From: Carya illinoinensis
Lineage: Eukaryota; Streptophyta; Magnoliopsida; Fagales; Juglandaceae
Reading direction: 5' to 3'
DNA length: 64,000 nt
Assembly: GCF_018687715.1 (NCBI RefSeq)
Contig: NC_056762.1
Location: 25,038,864 to 25,102,863 of the forward strand
Below, piece after piece: positions 24,640 through 36,887 of the stretch. The notes under the pieces were generated by a model that was not told where the DNA came from, ran no database searches, and saw only the letters and a program-made list of their open reading frames with translations. Numbering within the stretch: position 1 is the first letter of the stretch; the number at the start of each line of letters is the position of its first letter. The position numbers and the translations under genes are program-made.

Positions 24640-27600
24640 GTTCTAGGTTCCATGTTGATTGTTGTATTGTAATTACAGGAAAATACAACAGTGGTGTGAT
24701 ATCTGGAAAAAGAGGATAGAGGGGACGACCTCAACGTCCACTAATTGTATCAAGCCCTATTGACGAAGTTTCAAAATTGGTGCCTCCGACAAGGAGCCTA
24801 AGAGATGAGGAGGATCCCATAGTTGATGCCTCACCTGAAGCAGTACCAGAGGTAGGCGTAGAAGAGTCCATCCACGATGTACAACATGATGACAATGAGG
24901 GGAATAACGTCACATGTTTGACAGTTAAAGGTTATGATGTTCATTACATATATCTTTACTAGTTTTGTTGTTTATAATCCTTAACCATGCTTCTATGTTA
25001 ATAATAGGTTTATTAATGTCGTTATGATAGTTCCACCCATTAAAAAATGAGCCCAAGGTCCTGCGAAGGGTAGTGCATTTGAAAGGTGATGACTTGCAAA
25101 ATTTCGTATTGCAGATTTTACAAGATCGCTCGAGCGGAGGCTTTTGGCCGCTCGAGCGAATTCAGGCAGATTCAAACGCTCGACTGCCGCTCGACAGTGA
25201 GCTCGAGCGGGTTGCTAGAAAACAAAGATCTCTCGAGCGGAGACATTGGCCGCTCGAGCGAAATCAGGCAGAGTCGAACGCTCGATGTGCGCTCGACACC
25301 CCGCTCGAGCAAACATCGTATTTTGACAGATTTAAGGTTTTCCGTTGTCACACCATATAAAAGGGGGTTTTTCACTCTATGGCCGCGGTTGTTGACTGGA
25401 GAACACTTTTTGGGATAGAAAAACACAGCTAGAAGGATTCAATTCATCTGTTTTGGAGAGGGAATTCCATATTTTTCACGTACGTTGGAATCATACACGA
25501 GCACAGACGGGAGAAAAGCATTGAATCATTTCCTTGATTTTTTGAAGACGAGTTGCGGCTGCAAGGAGTATTTTTCAGCGTTTATTTTCTTCCAATATTC
25601 TCAGAACAATTATGGTAAATTCGTTTATGTTGAATTCCATTTCTAGCATGAGCTAAATTTTATTTATTCTAGGAAAGCAATATAACCTATTTCCGAACTA
25701 TGCTTGATTGTCTATGCTAATTTAAGGCAATTCTCTGTTTGTTTATCTGATTTATTCTGAGTTTATTGCTTCTAATTAACTGGCCATTGATTAGATGATA
25801 TTTAATCTTGTGATTTGCTATCGAAAGAGGGAATTATAGGGTAGATCTTGAATATTTCAGCATAGGTAAATATAGAGATCGAAAGACTTGTATGAACCTA
25901 TGTAGTAATTAAATCATTGATCTTATTGCTTTCTTGATTATTTAATTTGCACATTCTTGTGTGAATTGATAAACAATAGTCATTTCCAATTGACTATCGA
26001 AAGAGGCTTTTGGATGAATTAGAGATTTGCTAATAGACGAAAAGAATTAAATTAAATTAGCTGGATGAGAAAAGCATAGTGAAGAATTAGGTGAAATCGA
26101 TTTCCTAGAAGTTTTCTTTCCCATAAATTTGATCTTTGAACGTCAGTTTTATTTCATTTGCGTATTTCTCTTTGAGTTGATCTTAGTTTAATTTGCAACT
26201 ACAAAAATCTTAGTGATTCCTCTAGATAAAATCGAGATTAATATAATTTTGGTATTTGAAAAAAGTAAGGTACCAATCCCTGAGGACGATCTTTTCTTAT
26301 CACTTTATTATAAAACTACGATACTGTGCACTTGCAGTTTTGCACCGATCAAAAGGTTAAGAAAGTTTAGTAAAATCCCTTTCAATATAAAGAATGGGCA
26401 CAAGGGTCCATAATGTGAAAATGCCACTATATTCAATAGTCGAGTGAGCCGGATAACAGTATATGCGACATGCAAGTTGGAGTGTGCTAGACAACAAAAA
26501 GAAGCACGAGCTCATCAATCGAGTTAAAGTAGGGGTTTAACATATATCCCTCGTCATTGTTATTTATGACAATACATGTGATAAAATAGTGACAACAATT
26601 ATGTGATATGATACAATGCTTTGCAGAGTGACTTTGTATTGGATTGGACAAAAGACAACCATCGTGAAGCTGTAGTAAACACACTCGCTGATAAGTACAA
26701 TGCATACAACTATGAACTACACAAGCACTACCTTAAATATACATCGTATAAGAAGGCATTAGCTAGTTTGAGATCGTAGGTGGAGCCACATGTTTGGGAG
26801 TGGCTATGTGAAAGGTTGGCCAGCAGGACATTCAAGGTAAGTATGAATAGTGTTATATCCATGTTGGGAAAACTGAGTGTTGTTTTTTTTTTCCCCCTCT
26901 TACAGCTGTCATTTAGATATATTTAGTTCTGTTGAGGCATTGAGCAATAAGTGTAAGTACATGACAATAAATATTTGGAATTCTTTTAGGAGTAGTCTAG
27001 TAGAAACACTAATAATAAGAAAAAATAGAAGGTGAAACATACATGTGGGAGGAAATCCTTTGTTAGGCTTATGGAAGAGAGAGTAAGATATGTAGTGTTT
27101 AAAGTGGGTGTTCTTTGTTTTTAGAAAAGAGATTGATTTTGAGCCTTAATTAACATAAATTGTAATTAAAGGATGATGAGGCACCAAATATGATTGCCTT
27201 TTACAAAAAAATGCACTGATTAAGGTAGAAGGGGAAATTCATCAATGCAGCAAGTAAACACAATTATGTGAGTTAGCTAATACAGTGATGATTTCTAATT
27301 ATTTAGTTCAACTATGCATGGCTGACCTGCATGCAATGATATCTTTCTTTATGAAATTTCAAAATATGATGATAGAGAGGTTGAATGAGAAAGACACTAA
27401 AGAGGATGTTGATGATGCTGCTGGTGATGTTTTCAAAAAGGTCTTAGGGTATAAATCTAGATATGCACAAGGGCTAGGCCACTGAATCATTCCTGAGCCC
27501 TCCCCTTTTATGCAAAAGAGCAAAGCATTTAAACAATTGGCCGAGGAGAATGAGATGAATAAGACTTGTGCAGACATTTACAAGACTTAACTAGAGTCAC

Positions 27601-27765
27601 TTTTGGGTGATATGGCTGATCTGCACAAATAGTTTTCTGAGCATGACAAACAACTGAACATGATAAACTCACAGTTGGAGTCAAGTAGGGAGTCTCAACA
27701 TGAGACTCAAAGGGATGCTTAGGCATCTCTCAGATGGTTCAGCTTTTTCAGTTGGGGATTTTTGT
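24640..27765 (+). pseudogene. CACTA-associated PF03004 (plant Transposase_24) protein, decayed and split by a solo LTR
   Basis: N-terminal pieces lie at about 24660-24930 (SPIDEVSKLVPPTRSLRDEE with an acidic region) and 25047-25086. The middle follows the inserted LTR: RLRKFSKIPFNIKNGHKGP at about 26357-26410, then DFVLDWTKDNHREAVVNTLA and YELHKHYLKYTSYKKAL with WEWLCERLA at about 26625-26830. The C-terminal part, FKKVLGYKSRYAQGLG plus a Q/E-rich coiled tail, is at about 27420-27720. These match the PF03004 proteins of plant En/Spm elements. Frameshifts and stops are frequent (for example KTCADIYKT* near 27588). The order TNP2 then PF03004 on one strand supports a single old CACTA element. 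Confidence 0.75.
25087..26351 (+). mobile_element. solo LTR of the same Athila-type family (1265 bp)
   Basis: The segment starts TGATGACTTGCAAAATTTCG and ends GCACCGATCA. It is homologous throughout, in opposite orientation, to the LTRs at 11971-13258 and 20401-21721. AAAGG is present directly outside both ends (25082-25086 and 26352-26356), and no internal sequence remains, so this is a solo LTR left by LTR-LTR recombination. It is more diverged than the two LTRs of the complete element and so older. It has a TATA box (CCATATAAAAGGGGG, about 25354-25368) and the CTCGAGCG array. Confidence 0.95.
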
Positions 27766-29658
27766 GTTTTTTATCCCCCCTATGGAAATAGCAGTGTGTT
27801 AAATGCCAATGATTTGATGTGCAGTGTGGGCAGGTTGGGGGTGTTTTGATAAAAAGGGTGGAAGGTGGTTATATAAGTGGGCTTTTGTGTTGGGCATCGT
27901 AACTTGGTATCTTCTTGGAAGTAGGTTTTTGCAAATATTTGGTGATGGTATGCATCAGGTAATGGTTTTCACAAGCACCAGTGAGTATCTTCTTATATAC
28001 AATGATAAGTCTGGTTTGTAGGGCTTTGGATATTCTTTACCTAAGTGGGTACAGTTGACAAAAATATATATGTTTTTTTTTCTAGGATATTGGTGCATGC
28101 ATGTAGGTAGCTACATAGAATGAATGGTCCCAGCAGTGTATAGTTATGTGAGTATCTGGCAACTGTTCCATCACAGTTGATATTGAGATCCAGTTCACCA
28201 AGCTAGAGAAGTGAAAAATATAATTGGATATGAGCTCTAGATCCAGTGATGGTATATGTTACTTTCTGAATTTCTTGTTTATTAGTACAGTTCATAGCTC
28301 TTGATGTTAGCATATTGAACTTGGAATAGACCACATGTTTGTTTAAAATACATTGGATTTTGGTATTAACTGGTATATTGAAAGAATAAGTAGCTGGAAT
28401 TAATAGGTGGTTCTGACGTTGGTGGAAGCTATGAGTCAGGTTTTGTCAAAACAATTCCCAACATGGTTGCATTTTTAACTTATTATGTTAATATGTTAAT
28501 ATGTCAATTTTACATCTTTATATATATTTTTAGTTATATATAGGTGATTGAAACAAGAAAGGTAAAAAATTATAAAGTCATGAACTTAAGATCAGTTTAC
28601 TTTCAATTTTAAAATGAGGATTGTGCAAGAAGAAACTCTGGTCTTTCACGTGTACAGCAAAACGAAGGTGACCTTCATGATGGCCTTACTGCATCGAATA
28701 CTGGTAGTATGTAATAATGTACTATTTTTGGAATGAGATAGTGGTTGCAGGAAATTATATATTGGAGCTATCATGCATATTCATTGTCCACATATGAATA
28801 ATTTGTGCCATATTTCATACTGGAATATTGATGCTTATATATATATGGTATATATATTGTTTATAGGATTCCATACTAGCTAAACATGTAATCAACGAAT
28901 TCCCAACAAATGGTGTTCGTACAACATTTTTCTTTTTTTTTAATCTTGTTAAGCACTCATAAATGCAATTTGATCACTTGTAAATGACCACAGGATTTTA
29001 TTTAGCTTTAAGTCAGCCTATCTGTTTTGAATAGTGGGAATCATTGATTTGTTCACTTTTGAGGTAGAAAACCAAACCTGAAGTTAGAAATGGGCTATCC
29101 CTAGAACCATTGTATGATAAACATTAATTTCTTGGAGCAATAATATTTTGAGTATGATCATACTTCTCTGATTTTGGCCTTTTTACAAATCCTTGATGTT
29201 TTTTTCAACTATATCGGGAGCGCGCGCGCACACACACATATCTATATATATGTATGCCATCTACTTTGGAAGAACTTTATTGTATACTAATAATGCAAGA
29301 GGTGAAAACAGAATGTGCTATTGATATATTAGGTTTTGGCTAGGGAAATATTGTATTGGCATACTTATTATTTTTATACCCTGATGTTGGATAATTTATA
29401 TATTGCAGCTAGTATATATTTTCTAGAAAAAAAATGGGCTTTTTGCCATGAAGTTCTCCCTGGGGGAAAGCCCATATTTCTTTTAGTGTTGATCTGTCTA
29501 GGTGCAAGTAGTCCGCATCTTCATAAGCATGTCTATTTTATTGATTCTCTATTTGAGACAGTGCCTAGATATTACGTCTTAAGTCTTACTATCAATAATT
29601 ACATTTTTCATTATTATAATTAAATGTGTTTTATATGAATATTTCAACTTAATTAAAC
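27766..29658. other. intergenic, no gene recognised
   Basis: AT-rich region after the CACTA remnant. The expected CACTA 3' terminal repeat was not identified. A compound dinucleotide repeat is at about 29219-29252. Confidence 0.4.
29219..29252. repeat. compound (GC)n(CA)n(TA)n microsatellite
   Basis: GCGCGCGCG runs into CACACACACA and then TATATATATG. Confidence 0.8.
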
Positions 29659-29661
29659 TTA

Positions 29662-30120
29662 GGCCTGATTTGGATAGTAAGTAGAAATGAGATGAGTTCA
29701 TGAGATAGTTTGTAAATAGTAGTGAGAAATTTGAGTTGAGATGAGATGAGTTAAAAATAGTTTGAGTTAAAATGTTTTATGAGTTAGAAATGGTTCGAGT
29801 TAAAATGTTTTATGAGGTTTTGGGAAATGAGAGAGAAAAAGTTGAATAAAAATATTATAAATTAAAATATTGTTAGAATATAATTTTGTAATATTATTTT
29901 TGTTTTGAAATTTGAAAATGTTGAATTTTATTTGTGTTTTATTTGAAAGTTTGGAAAAATTTTAATAATTAAGTAATGGTTAGAGAAAAAGTTGAAGATT
30001 TGAAATTGAAAATATTTATATTTTTGGTATTTGGCTATTGAAATGAGATAGGATGAGATCATGAGATAATATGAAATGATATAAGATGAGATGGAAGCCT
30101 ATCTCTATCCAAACGAGGAC
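29662..30120. mobile_element. PIF/Harbinger-like (Tourist-type) MITE, 459 bp
   Basis: The ends are imperfect inverted repeats: GGCCTGATTTGGATAG at the left, and GTCCTCGTTTGGATAG as the reverse complement of the right. TTA lies outside each end (29659-29661 and 30121-30123), the usual PIF/Harbinger target. The interior is AT-rich with repeated GAGATGAGATGAG-like motifs and has no coding frame. From memory this sequence type is frequent in walnut and hickory DNA. Confidence 0.75.
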
Positions 30121-30390
30121 TTATTAATATAAAATTATCTAATGGTACTGTATAAAAGTCGAAGACAAAAATAGGTGGGAGACGCGTATATTATGTAGGG
30201 AGATTGAGTTCTATTGGTGTGTAATTCATTGATGATGAAAATATATTAAAGTTGATTGAGAAATGTGCTTGAGAGTAATGGATTTCCCTTGAATGTTGTT
30301 GAGAAAGTCTGAGAGATAATTGAGTAGTGGGTCAGGAACACCCAAACGAAGCTGAAAAGAGAGACATCAATAAAACCAACCCATTTTTTC

Positions 30391-30570
30391 AAGAGAAATG
30401 CTTTAGCTACAAAAAAAACAATTTTATAAAAATAAACCTACAAACTGACGTAACTTAATATGGTATGTCAGATTGTAAAATTATGTTTATTTTGTAATGT
30501 ATCATATGAAGTCTTATCAGTTTATAAGTTTATTTTAATGAGATCTCTTTATCGCTGTAACACTTCTTTT
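30391..30570. mobile_element. hairpin-forming MITE, about 180 bp
   Basis: AAGAGAAATGCTTTAGCTAC at the left pairs imperfectly with the reverse complement of the right end (AAAGAAGTGTTACAGCGATA). Inner arms TAAAAATAAACCTACAAACT (30426 on) and TAAAATAAACTTATAAACTG (reverse complement ending at 30538) also pair. The flanks show no clear target duplication. Confidence 0.6.
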
Positions 30571-30838
30571 TTCTATAATACCAAATTTGTAGAAATTAGC
30601 CATCCTAGACATCAACGCTAAAAAAGAAAAAAGTCTTTTTAGCCTTTCCAAGGGACCTCTAACATCTCTATAAATGTTTCAAGTACTCAACACCCAAAGG
30701 GCCAAAGCTCATAATGCTTCAGCAAAAGCATTTAAATTTTACATTCTTAGAACATTGTTGAGAATTATGCAAAGCTTGTTATCTTAATTAGATATAAACA
30801 TGACTGTAGCCTGTAGGTGTATCTGAACAAGTCAGTCA

Positions 30839-30844
30839 TTTATT
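30839..30844 (-). terminator. poly(A) signal of the WAT1-related gene
   Basis: AATAAA on the minus strand, 84 nt downstream of the stop codon of the transporter gene. Confidence 0.45.
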
Positions 30845-30927
30845 ATATCATGGTCTTTCTTGAGTACATTCCATTTTCTTTCTGTATCTCACTATGATAC
30901 AAAAGTAGCACATTTTCTGCTGCCATA

Positions 30928-33900
30928 CTAACTTAAGAGAGGTTTCTTTGCACTGTACTCACTTTCTATGTCATCCTGATCTTCATGGTGGTAACCTTCT
31001 TTCCCTTTTGCCCACAGGACAGAGTAGAGGCCAATGAACATGAGGAACATGCCAGCAAGGCTGCATTCAACATTCCAATAATGTCACATGTATATTTTCA
31101 CTAAGCGGCCCCGTATCGAACAGGATGATGACTAGTTATCACTAATTTTAATTACCTTCCAATGTTAACGGTGTCTCCAATGGTGGCCACTGAGAGAATA
31201 ACCGAGCAGACTGTAGCAATGGGGCTGAAGGTGGAAACAAAGACTGGTCCTCTTTTCTTCATTGCCCATCCGCTGAAGCTTACAGATACTCCATTCACAA
31301 ATCCTCCCTGTGCATTCAAATGTTTACAAAAGCATTAAATTATACAAGAGCATTAATTACTCTTTCGCAAAAAATGCTGCTTAAATCATGTTTGGCTCAA
31401 GTGAAAAATCACAGGGAAAAGAAAAATCAAAGGAAGAAGTGGTATTTACCAGCAGTGAAAATCCAATCAAGCCTCGGACGCTCAGAAGTGGCCAACCCAA
31501 TTCAATTTTGTGATCTTGAATTAGTTGGACAGCTGCAGTCAAAACCACGCCGATCAAGGATGTTATTGCACACAACGACATTGGTGCAGGAAAATCAATC
31601 AATGTTGTTGCCTGTCAATCAATCATTGTTACCTTATTAAAAATTAAAACAAGTAGTATCCCTGTAATTATATTCTCTCACATGATCATGTGTATAATAT
31701 ATAGGTGATCTTATTGAGGTTGTTACCTGCAAAACAACACCGCTGGACAAAGCAAATACTGCAGCAACGAGATAGAGGCAGCCGATGATCTTGTCTTTGT
31801 CCAAGGCAATATCAGGTGAGGGAGATGAAATTCGGGCCTCTTTTTCAGCAGTCCCGGAACTGTGCATTATGCTCATTGTGAGAGCACCGACAACGCAGAG
31901 CAACGTGCCTATTATCTTCACTTTGCTGTACAAGCAACCCAGTTTCACCCTCTCCATTCTGCAATTTAATTTATTGCATGCAAACTACATCACTAGGCAG
32001 ATAAATATCATTCTCCACCAAAAAATCATTACTCTTTGTTTTTTATTTTATCATCCCTAATTAATATTGAGCGATGGCGTTACACAGTAAATCATTTCCC
32101 AATCTTGTATTACCCAAAAAAAAAAAAGTAAACAAGCCAGCTAGTACCTGAATGTCCAAGCAATGACAAAGATAAAGCCAGGAGCAAGGTTTGGCATGGC
32201 TGTAGCCATTGCTGGTGAAGTTAGCTTGATCCCTTTTAGGAAAAGGCTCTGGAATAAGGTCACTCTGTAAACAAACATATCAAAGGATACAAGCATTAGC
32301 TGCATGCATGCCACCTTGCTTGCTTTCCATTTCTTTTCTTCAAACCAATATTTTTTGGCAATTTTCGCCAGAAAAGTTTGGACATGAATTCGCATAAATT
32401 AAAGAGAAGCACACACTCACAGTACACATGATGAAATTTTTGAATATATATATATATATATGTAATCATGAGCTGAATCAGATCAGTACTACTGATCCCA
32501 TAATACTTGGCATATTTTCACATATGGCTGTGTTGATGGCTACTATTACTAAAAAAAGTTAAAATTACTCAGACCCTTTTATAGTACGAGGGCTGCAGCT
32601 ATTATTGTTACTGGTTACTCCGATCGCTTTGGCTGAGAAAAATTGTCACATTAATTATACATATATATTTAATTATTTATACATGCAACATAATTATTAT
32701 GAGCTTGGAAGTCATGTTAAATGGCATTTCATGTTTTTTCTTTGCTAAAACTTTTGGGCAACAGGCCAACTGAGAGATTCGTAAGATATAATTTGTTAAA
32801 GGGTATTTATTAATAAGAAATGTTACAATGAAACTTTACACCAAGTACACATCTCCACCTAACTAACATGTGATTTGTCATTTTTATCCTTCTATTTAAA
32901 CACACATATTTAAGCATTAAGAGAAAATGACAAAAATAACAAATTACATATTGATTAGGTGGAGGTGTGCAGTAAGTTTCTGTATAGAATTTATCTTTAT
33001 TAAATAATCAAAGAAAAATTATACTTAGCAGCCCTATGCCACATGCTTGCTCTTATTTTTTTCTCTAAGTAGGTGTGTGGTGTAGGGTTGCTGAATAGAA
33101 GAATTCATAACCAACATGTAATTTGTTATTTTTGTCTTTATATTTAAGCACACATATTTTCACATCAATATGTATGTATTTAAATAGAAGAGTAAAAATA
33201 ATAAATCACATGTTGGTATGTATTGTAGGGAATGACAAGTAAAATTTTTCCTATTGATATATTAATTTTTTCAAATAAATGATAATTTATCATAACATTG
33301 AAGTATGCATGCGAACTAAAATTTGCAGGCTAAATGTTTCCTACCTGCCATTTAAAAAAAAAAAATATTAAGTTGTTAGGTAGAGAGAGGAAGATCTTTC
33401 TGAAGGTATTCCACCAAAACACACTACCTAAATAAGTCATGTATATAGTCGAACACATACGGCATGGGATGAGTAGTTGCCACTTCAATCAAATTCTGGC
33501 CTTCACCTCTCAAACAAGAAATATCATGTTCTACTTTGATTTCATAACGTTTGACCGACAGATGATCATTCACTTCGTATTGTTTGACCAACAGGTGAAC
33601 GTACATTAAAGTCTATGATCTTCTTTTTCTTTATCTTTTTTCAAGGATCAAGACTTTTAAAATATATTATGCATGCTAGTGCTGATTGATGGGATTATAA
33701 TCTTGTGTCTTTCTCATAATTTCGTGTTAGGGGGGAGATCGTCAAGAAATAAATAAATAATTAGTGAAAAACATCACAAGAAAACAGCAAACCCAGATGC
33801 GTTAGGGGAAAAAAGGGGAAATTTTAGATATTGATGGGGGTTACGGTGCTTACGGGTTTAAAAAATAAAAAAATAATAAAAAAGAAAGAGAGAGAGAGAG

Positions 33901-34288
33901 AGAGTGTAAAGGACAAAACATGATCGATTCTTTGGTTTCCCCGCCTCCCCCTCAAAATAAAACAAAATCAACTTTCTCAGAGAAATATAATGCATGTAAA
34001 TCAAAACCAAAAAGAGAAAAAAAACGTATAGTGCTCTCGTTACTCATTTTTTCTACATATTACCACTTTATAATCTGAATGAATGCAGTAGAACTTGTAA
34101 ATACTGAAATATCTGGATCAAAATTTTCTTACCCTGCAAAAGAGATCAAAAGCAGCTGAGTTATCAATTTCAAGCTGAGTTTCTTGGGCCACTTGCTCCT
34201 GCAATTCATGCAAAAAAACTTTCACTTGAGCTCATGAAACCCTATAGGCTATAAATAACAACGAAAAATCGAAATGATCATGCCAAAC

Positions 34289-34342
<54 letters not shown>

Positions 34343-34542
34343 CTTTCAAAATAGATGGAAATGGGAGAGAGGATGAGGAAGGTAGCAAAGGCAGAGAAAA
34401 TAACAATGGTGAGAGGATTGAGGCCCATAGACATGAGATAACTTAGCAGGACTGAGTTCCCTGCGTACACAAACTGCACCCCTATCAAACCCCCTATTAT
34501 TCCCAAAGCTTCAAACATTTCCTTCCTCATCGTCAGCTCCAT
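30928..34542 (-). CDS. WAT1-related protein (EamA/DMT family transporter), 7 exons
   Basis: Exons on the minus strand: 34542-34343, 34198-34133, 32264-32148, 31958-31727, 31611-31450, 31307-31156, 31060-30928. All introns are GT-AG and phases join without a break, giving 1062 nt or 353 residues. The first exon has GGLIGVQFVYAGNSVLLSYL and MGLNPLTIVIFSAF; exon 3 has LTSPAMATAMPNLAPGFIFV; exon 5 FPAPMSLCAITSLIGVVLTA; exon 6 GWAMKKRGPVFVSTFSPIAT; exon 7 MFLMFIGLYSVLWAKGKE and a hydrophilic tail. This is the ten-helix, two-EamA-domain pattern of the plant WAT1/UMAMIT (nodulin MtN21-like) exporters and the usual seven-exon layout. The substrate (auxin, amino acids or other metabolites) cannot be told. 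Intron 1 starts in a CT repeat; intron 2 (1868 bp) holds three hairpin MITE-like elements. Confidence 0.95.
32810..33003. mobile_element. hairpin MITE-like element in WAT1 intron 2
   Basis: The left half (TTAATAAGAAATGTTACAAT, then CACATCTCCACCTAACTAAC) is matched by the reverse complement of the right half (TTAATAAAGATAAATTCTAT, then CACACCTCCACCTAATCAAT). The arms are each roughly 75-80 nt and imperfect. Confidence 0.65.
33018..33102. repeat. short hairpin in WAT1 intron 2
   Basis: ATTATACTTAGCAGCCCTAT pairs with the reverse complement of the right side (TTCTATTCAGCAACCCTACA). It sits directly between two other hairpins. Confidence 0.55.
33110..33218. mobile_element. hairpin MITE-like element in WAT1 intron 2
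   Basis: ACCAACATGTAATTTGTTAT and the reverse complement of the right end, ACCAACATGTGATTTATTAT, form arms of about 38 nt with few mismatches. The motif CATGTRATTTGTYATTTTT is shared with the hairpin at 32810-33003, so the two are probably related. Confidence 0.65.
34291..34340. repeat. (GA)25 microsatellite at the WAT1 intron-1 donor
   Basis: Fifty bases of perfect GA on the plus strand. On the coding strand the exon ends AAAG and the intron starts GTTCTCTCTC, so the repeat begins within the donor site. Confidence 0.95.
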
Positions 34543-36141
34543 TTTCTATCTTCTTCTTTTGCTACCCGAAATATATACACAAAACTCAATCTTTCTTTTA
34601 AGTTCTCTCTCTCCCTTTCGTTACCAGAAACAATTTCCCATTTCTCCCTTTTCCTTCTTTCCTTGTGTGGCGGTGTTTCTATACCCTTTGTCTTCTTGTT
34701 CTATATTTCTGTTTCGGTAAGTTTGTAACTTTATTTCCTTCAACAACAACTTTTTTCAGGTTTAAGCTCAGCTAAATTTCATGGGGGCATCCGGCCTCCA
34801 CATGCTACCAGTCTTTCTCCCGGGCCTCTTGTCCTTTTCTTGGTATGCTTCGGAGACAACGGTAGGTAGCCCTGTTAATTTTATTAAAACTCCGTATAAT
34901 AATAAATATATAATTTCTAAAAAAAATAAGTAAAATAAAGATATTTTTTTATTAGTGGAGCTATGTTTGCCACCTCCATGTGTTTTTTAATTCAAGCGCA
35001 CGTTTCATCGGTTGATCGAAGTTTCTAATGATAACTTGCTGATTTGGTTCTTTTGGAGATTTTAAACGTTAAAATATTTAACTCCATTCTTTTTAAGATT
35101 AATTACTAAGATATTATATTCCCAGTATTTTGTTTTTACACGGATTAATTCTTGTATTTAATATTTATATTTTGAATGGTTTGGTTGTATTTGGATATTG
35201 AGATGATTTGAATTAATTTGTGAATAATAATCTTTTATAGATCCGATTGAAATGTAAATAATTTGAGATATGTGTAAAAAAATAGTGAATCTCATCATGT
35301 ATCATTTACATTATATAATTTAATTTTTTTAAATTATCTTTTAGATTAAATTATGCCACATAGATGACGTATTAGGTAAAGATCTTTAAATAGAATTTGT
35401 TAACGATGTGTTCCGTGCGTCTTTGGGCCAGGTCCTCAGCTATCTGGGTCTTCTGTTTCAGGGGCCTGCAACAACGAAGAAGTTATAGGGAAAGGCGGGC
35501 TTAGGGTGGCCTGGAAAACCTTCGATGACTAAGTTAGTCTAGATTTACTAAGCAGTGGGGAATTGAGGAGAACAATGAGTGTTAATGTATTTTTAGCCAA
35601 AGGATTCAATCCACTTTCCTGGTAGTCGAATGGACCTTTTATGCTCAACTCGAAGAGTCAAGTAAACATGCCCTACAACCTAGGAGAAGGGGAAATCCTC
35701 CCAGAACTAGGTAGTCCTGGCGTCGCTAGGTAGTCCAGTCTCTTCTCCTTGGCGTGATTCTTTTTGTTTCCCCTGACTTGATTTCTCGCACTTCTTCTGC
35801 AAATTCTCATATCAATGTGAGCGGTTATGCCCAACCTACACGGGTCATAGATTGATTCTGAACCATTGGGAGATCCCTCACGGGCTAGGGCCAGGCCACC
35901 TTAGGCTACCTGGAGTGCAAGGGACATGCTTGATGTTGGGCCTAGGCTAGCCTCCATGGGCTTTGAGGCCCCTGACAAAAATCTCCCGAACAAAATTATT
36001 CTAAAAATTTATATCATCCCCTTTAAAAATTAAAAAATCTTTTGTCAAATGGTAACGACCTAGGTGACACTACTTGAGTTGTGGTAGGGTATACTAGGGT
36101 ATCATCTTGGATTGAGAGTAATGATATACCTACAATTCTTT

Positions 36142-36200
36142 TATAATTTATTTTTAAATAATCAATAAAATTATGTCACTCCATTAAAAATAAATTTAGT
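36142..36200 (-). repeat. inverted fragment of a dispersed AT-rich repeat
   Basis: Its reverse complement (AATTTATTTTTAATGGAGTG and ATTTTATTGATTATTTAAAA) matches the middle of the copies at 36764-36887 and 37191-37314. Confidence 0.6.
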
Positions 36201-36763
36201 ATTAGAAAATCAAGAATTCTATATACAGTCACTTTTGTGTACTCTTTTTCAATTGGTTGTATATTGAAAAAAATTGACATAACAATCACATCAATGGAGT
36301 GTATAAAAAATTGACTGACAAGTAAAAAGACTCGTATCCGTTTGCAAAAGATATAAAATATCAAATAATGAAACAGTTATTTTAAAAGTGTTTGTTGAGA
36401 AAATATAATTTAATTTAAGAGAAGTTTGAAATTAAATTATATTATAAATTAAATTTTACTATAATAACGGTGTAGAAGATGCTTGTATCCTCTCCACCGT
36501 CTTACAAATATAAATTTTTAAAAGATCAGCCTAGAAATATTTATCACGTAGATGGTGTTAAAACAAAGGCTTAAATGTTAAAAAAGTCGCTGGGGTTTGC
36601 TTTTCGGACAGATTAATTGTGTGCTAACAGAAGGCCAGGTTGATGCAATTTAAGTAATGCCTTAAATTGCAAGTCAACACGAATATTGGGTGCTATTTGT
36701 GATGTTTAAAGTTATAAAATAAAAATAAAAAATAAAATAATAATCTTATAATTATTTTATAAT

Positions 36764-36887
36764 TCTATATGAAATAGAGCAAGGGTAATTTTATAATATT
36801 AAAATTTATTTTTAATAGAGTGACATGATTTTATTGGTTTTTTAAAATTCTAACTTTTAATTATAAATATATTATTTATGCAAAGAA
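36764..36887 (+). repeat. dispersed AT-rich repeat, copy A
   Basis: About 124 bp beginning TCTATATGAAATAGAGCAAG and ending ATTATTTATGCAAAGAA. A second copy lies 427 bp downstream in the same orientation, with about 85-90% identity by eye. Confidence 0.8.

Noticed and set aside
34572..34582. TATA box for the WAT1 gene
   Set aside because: The TATATA run is only about 30 bp from the ATG and would leave no normal leader.
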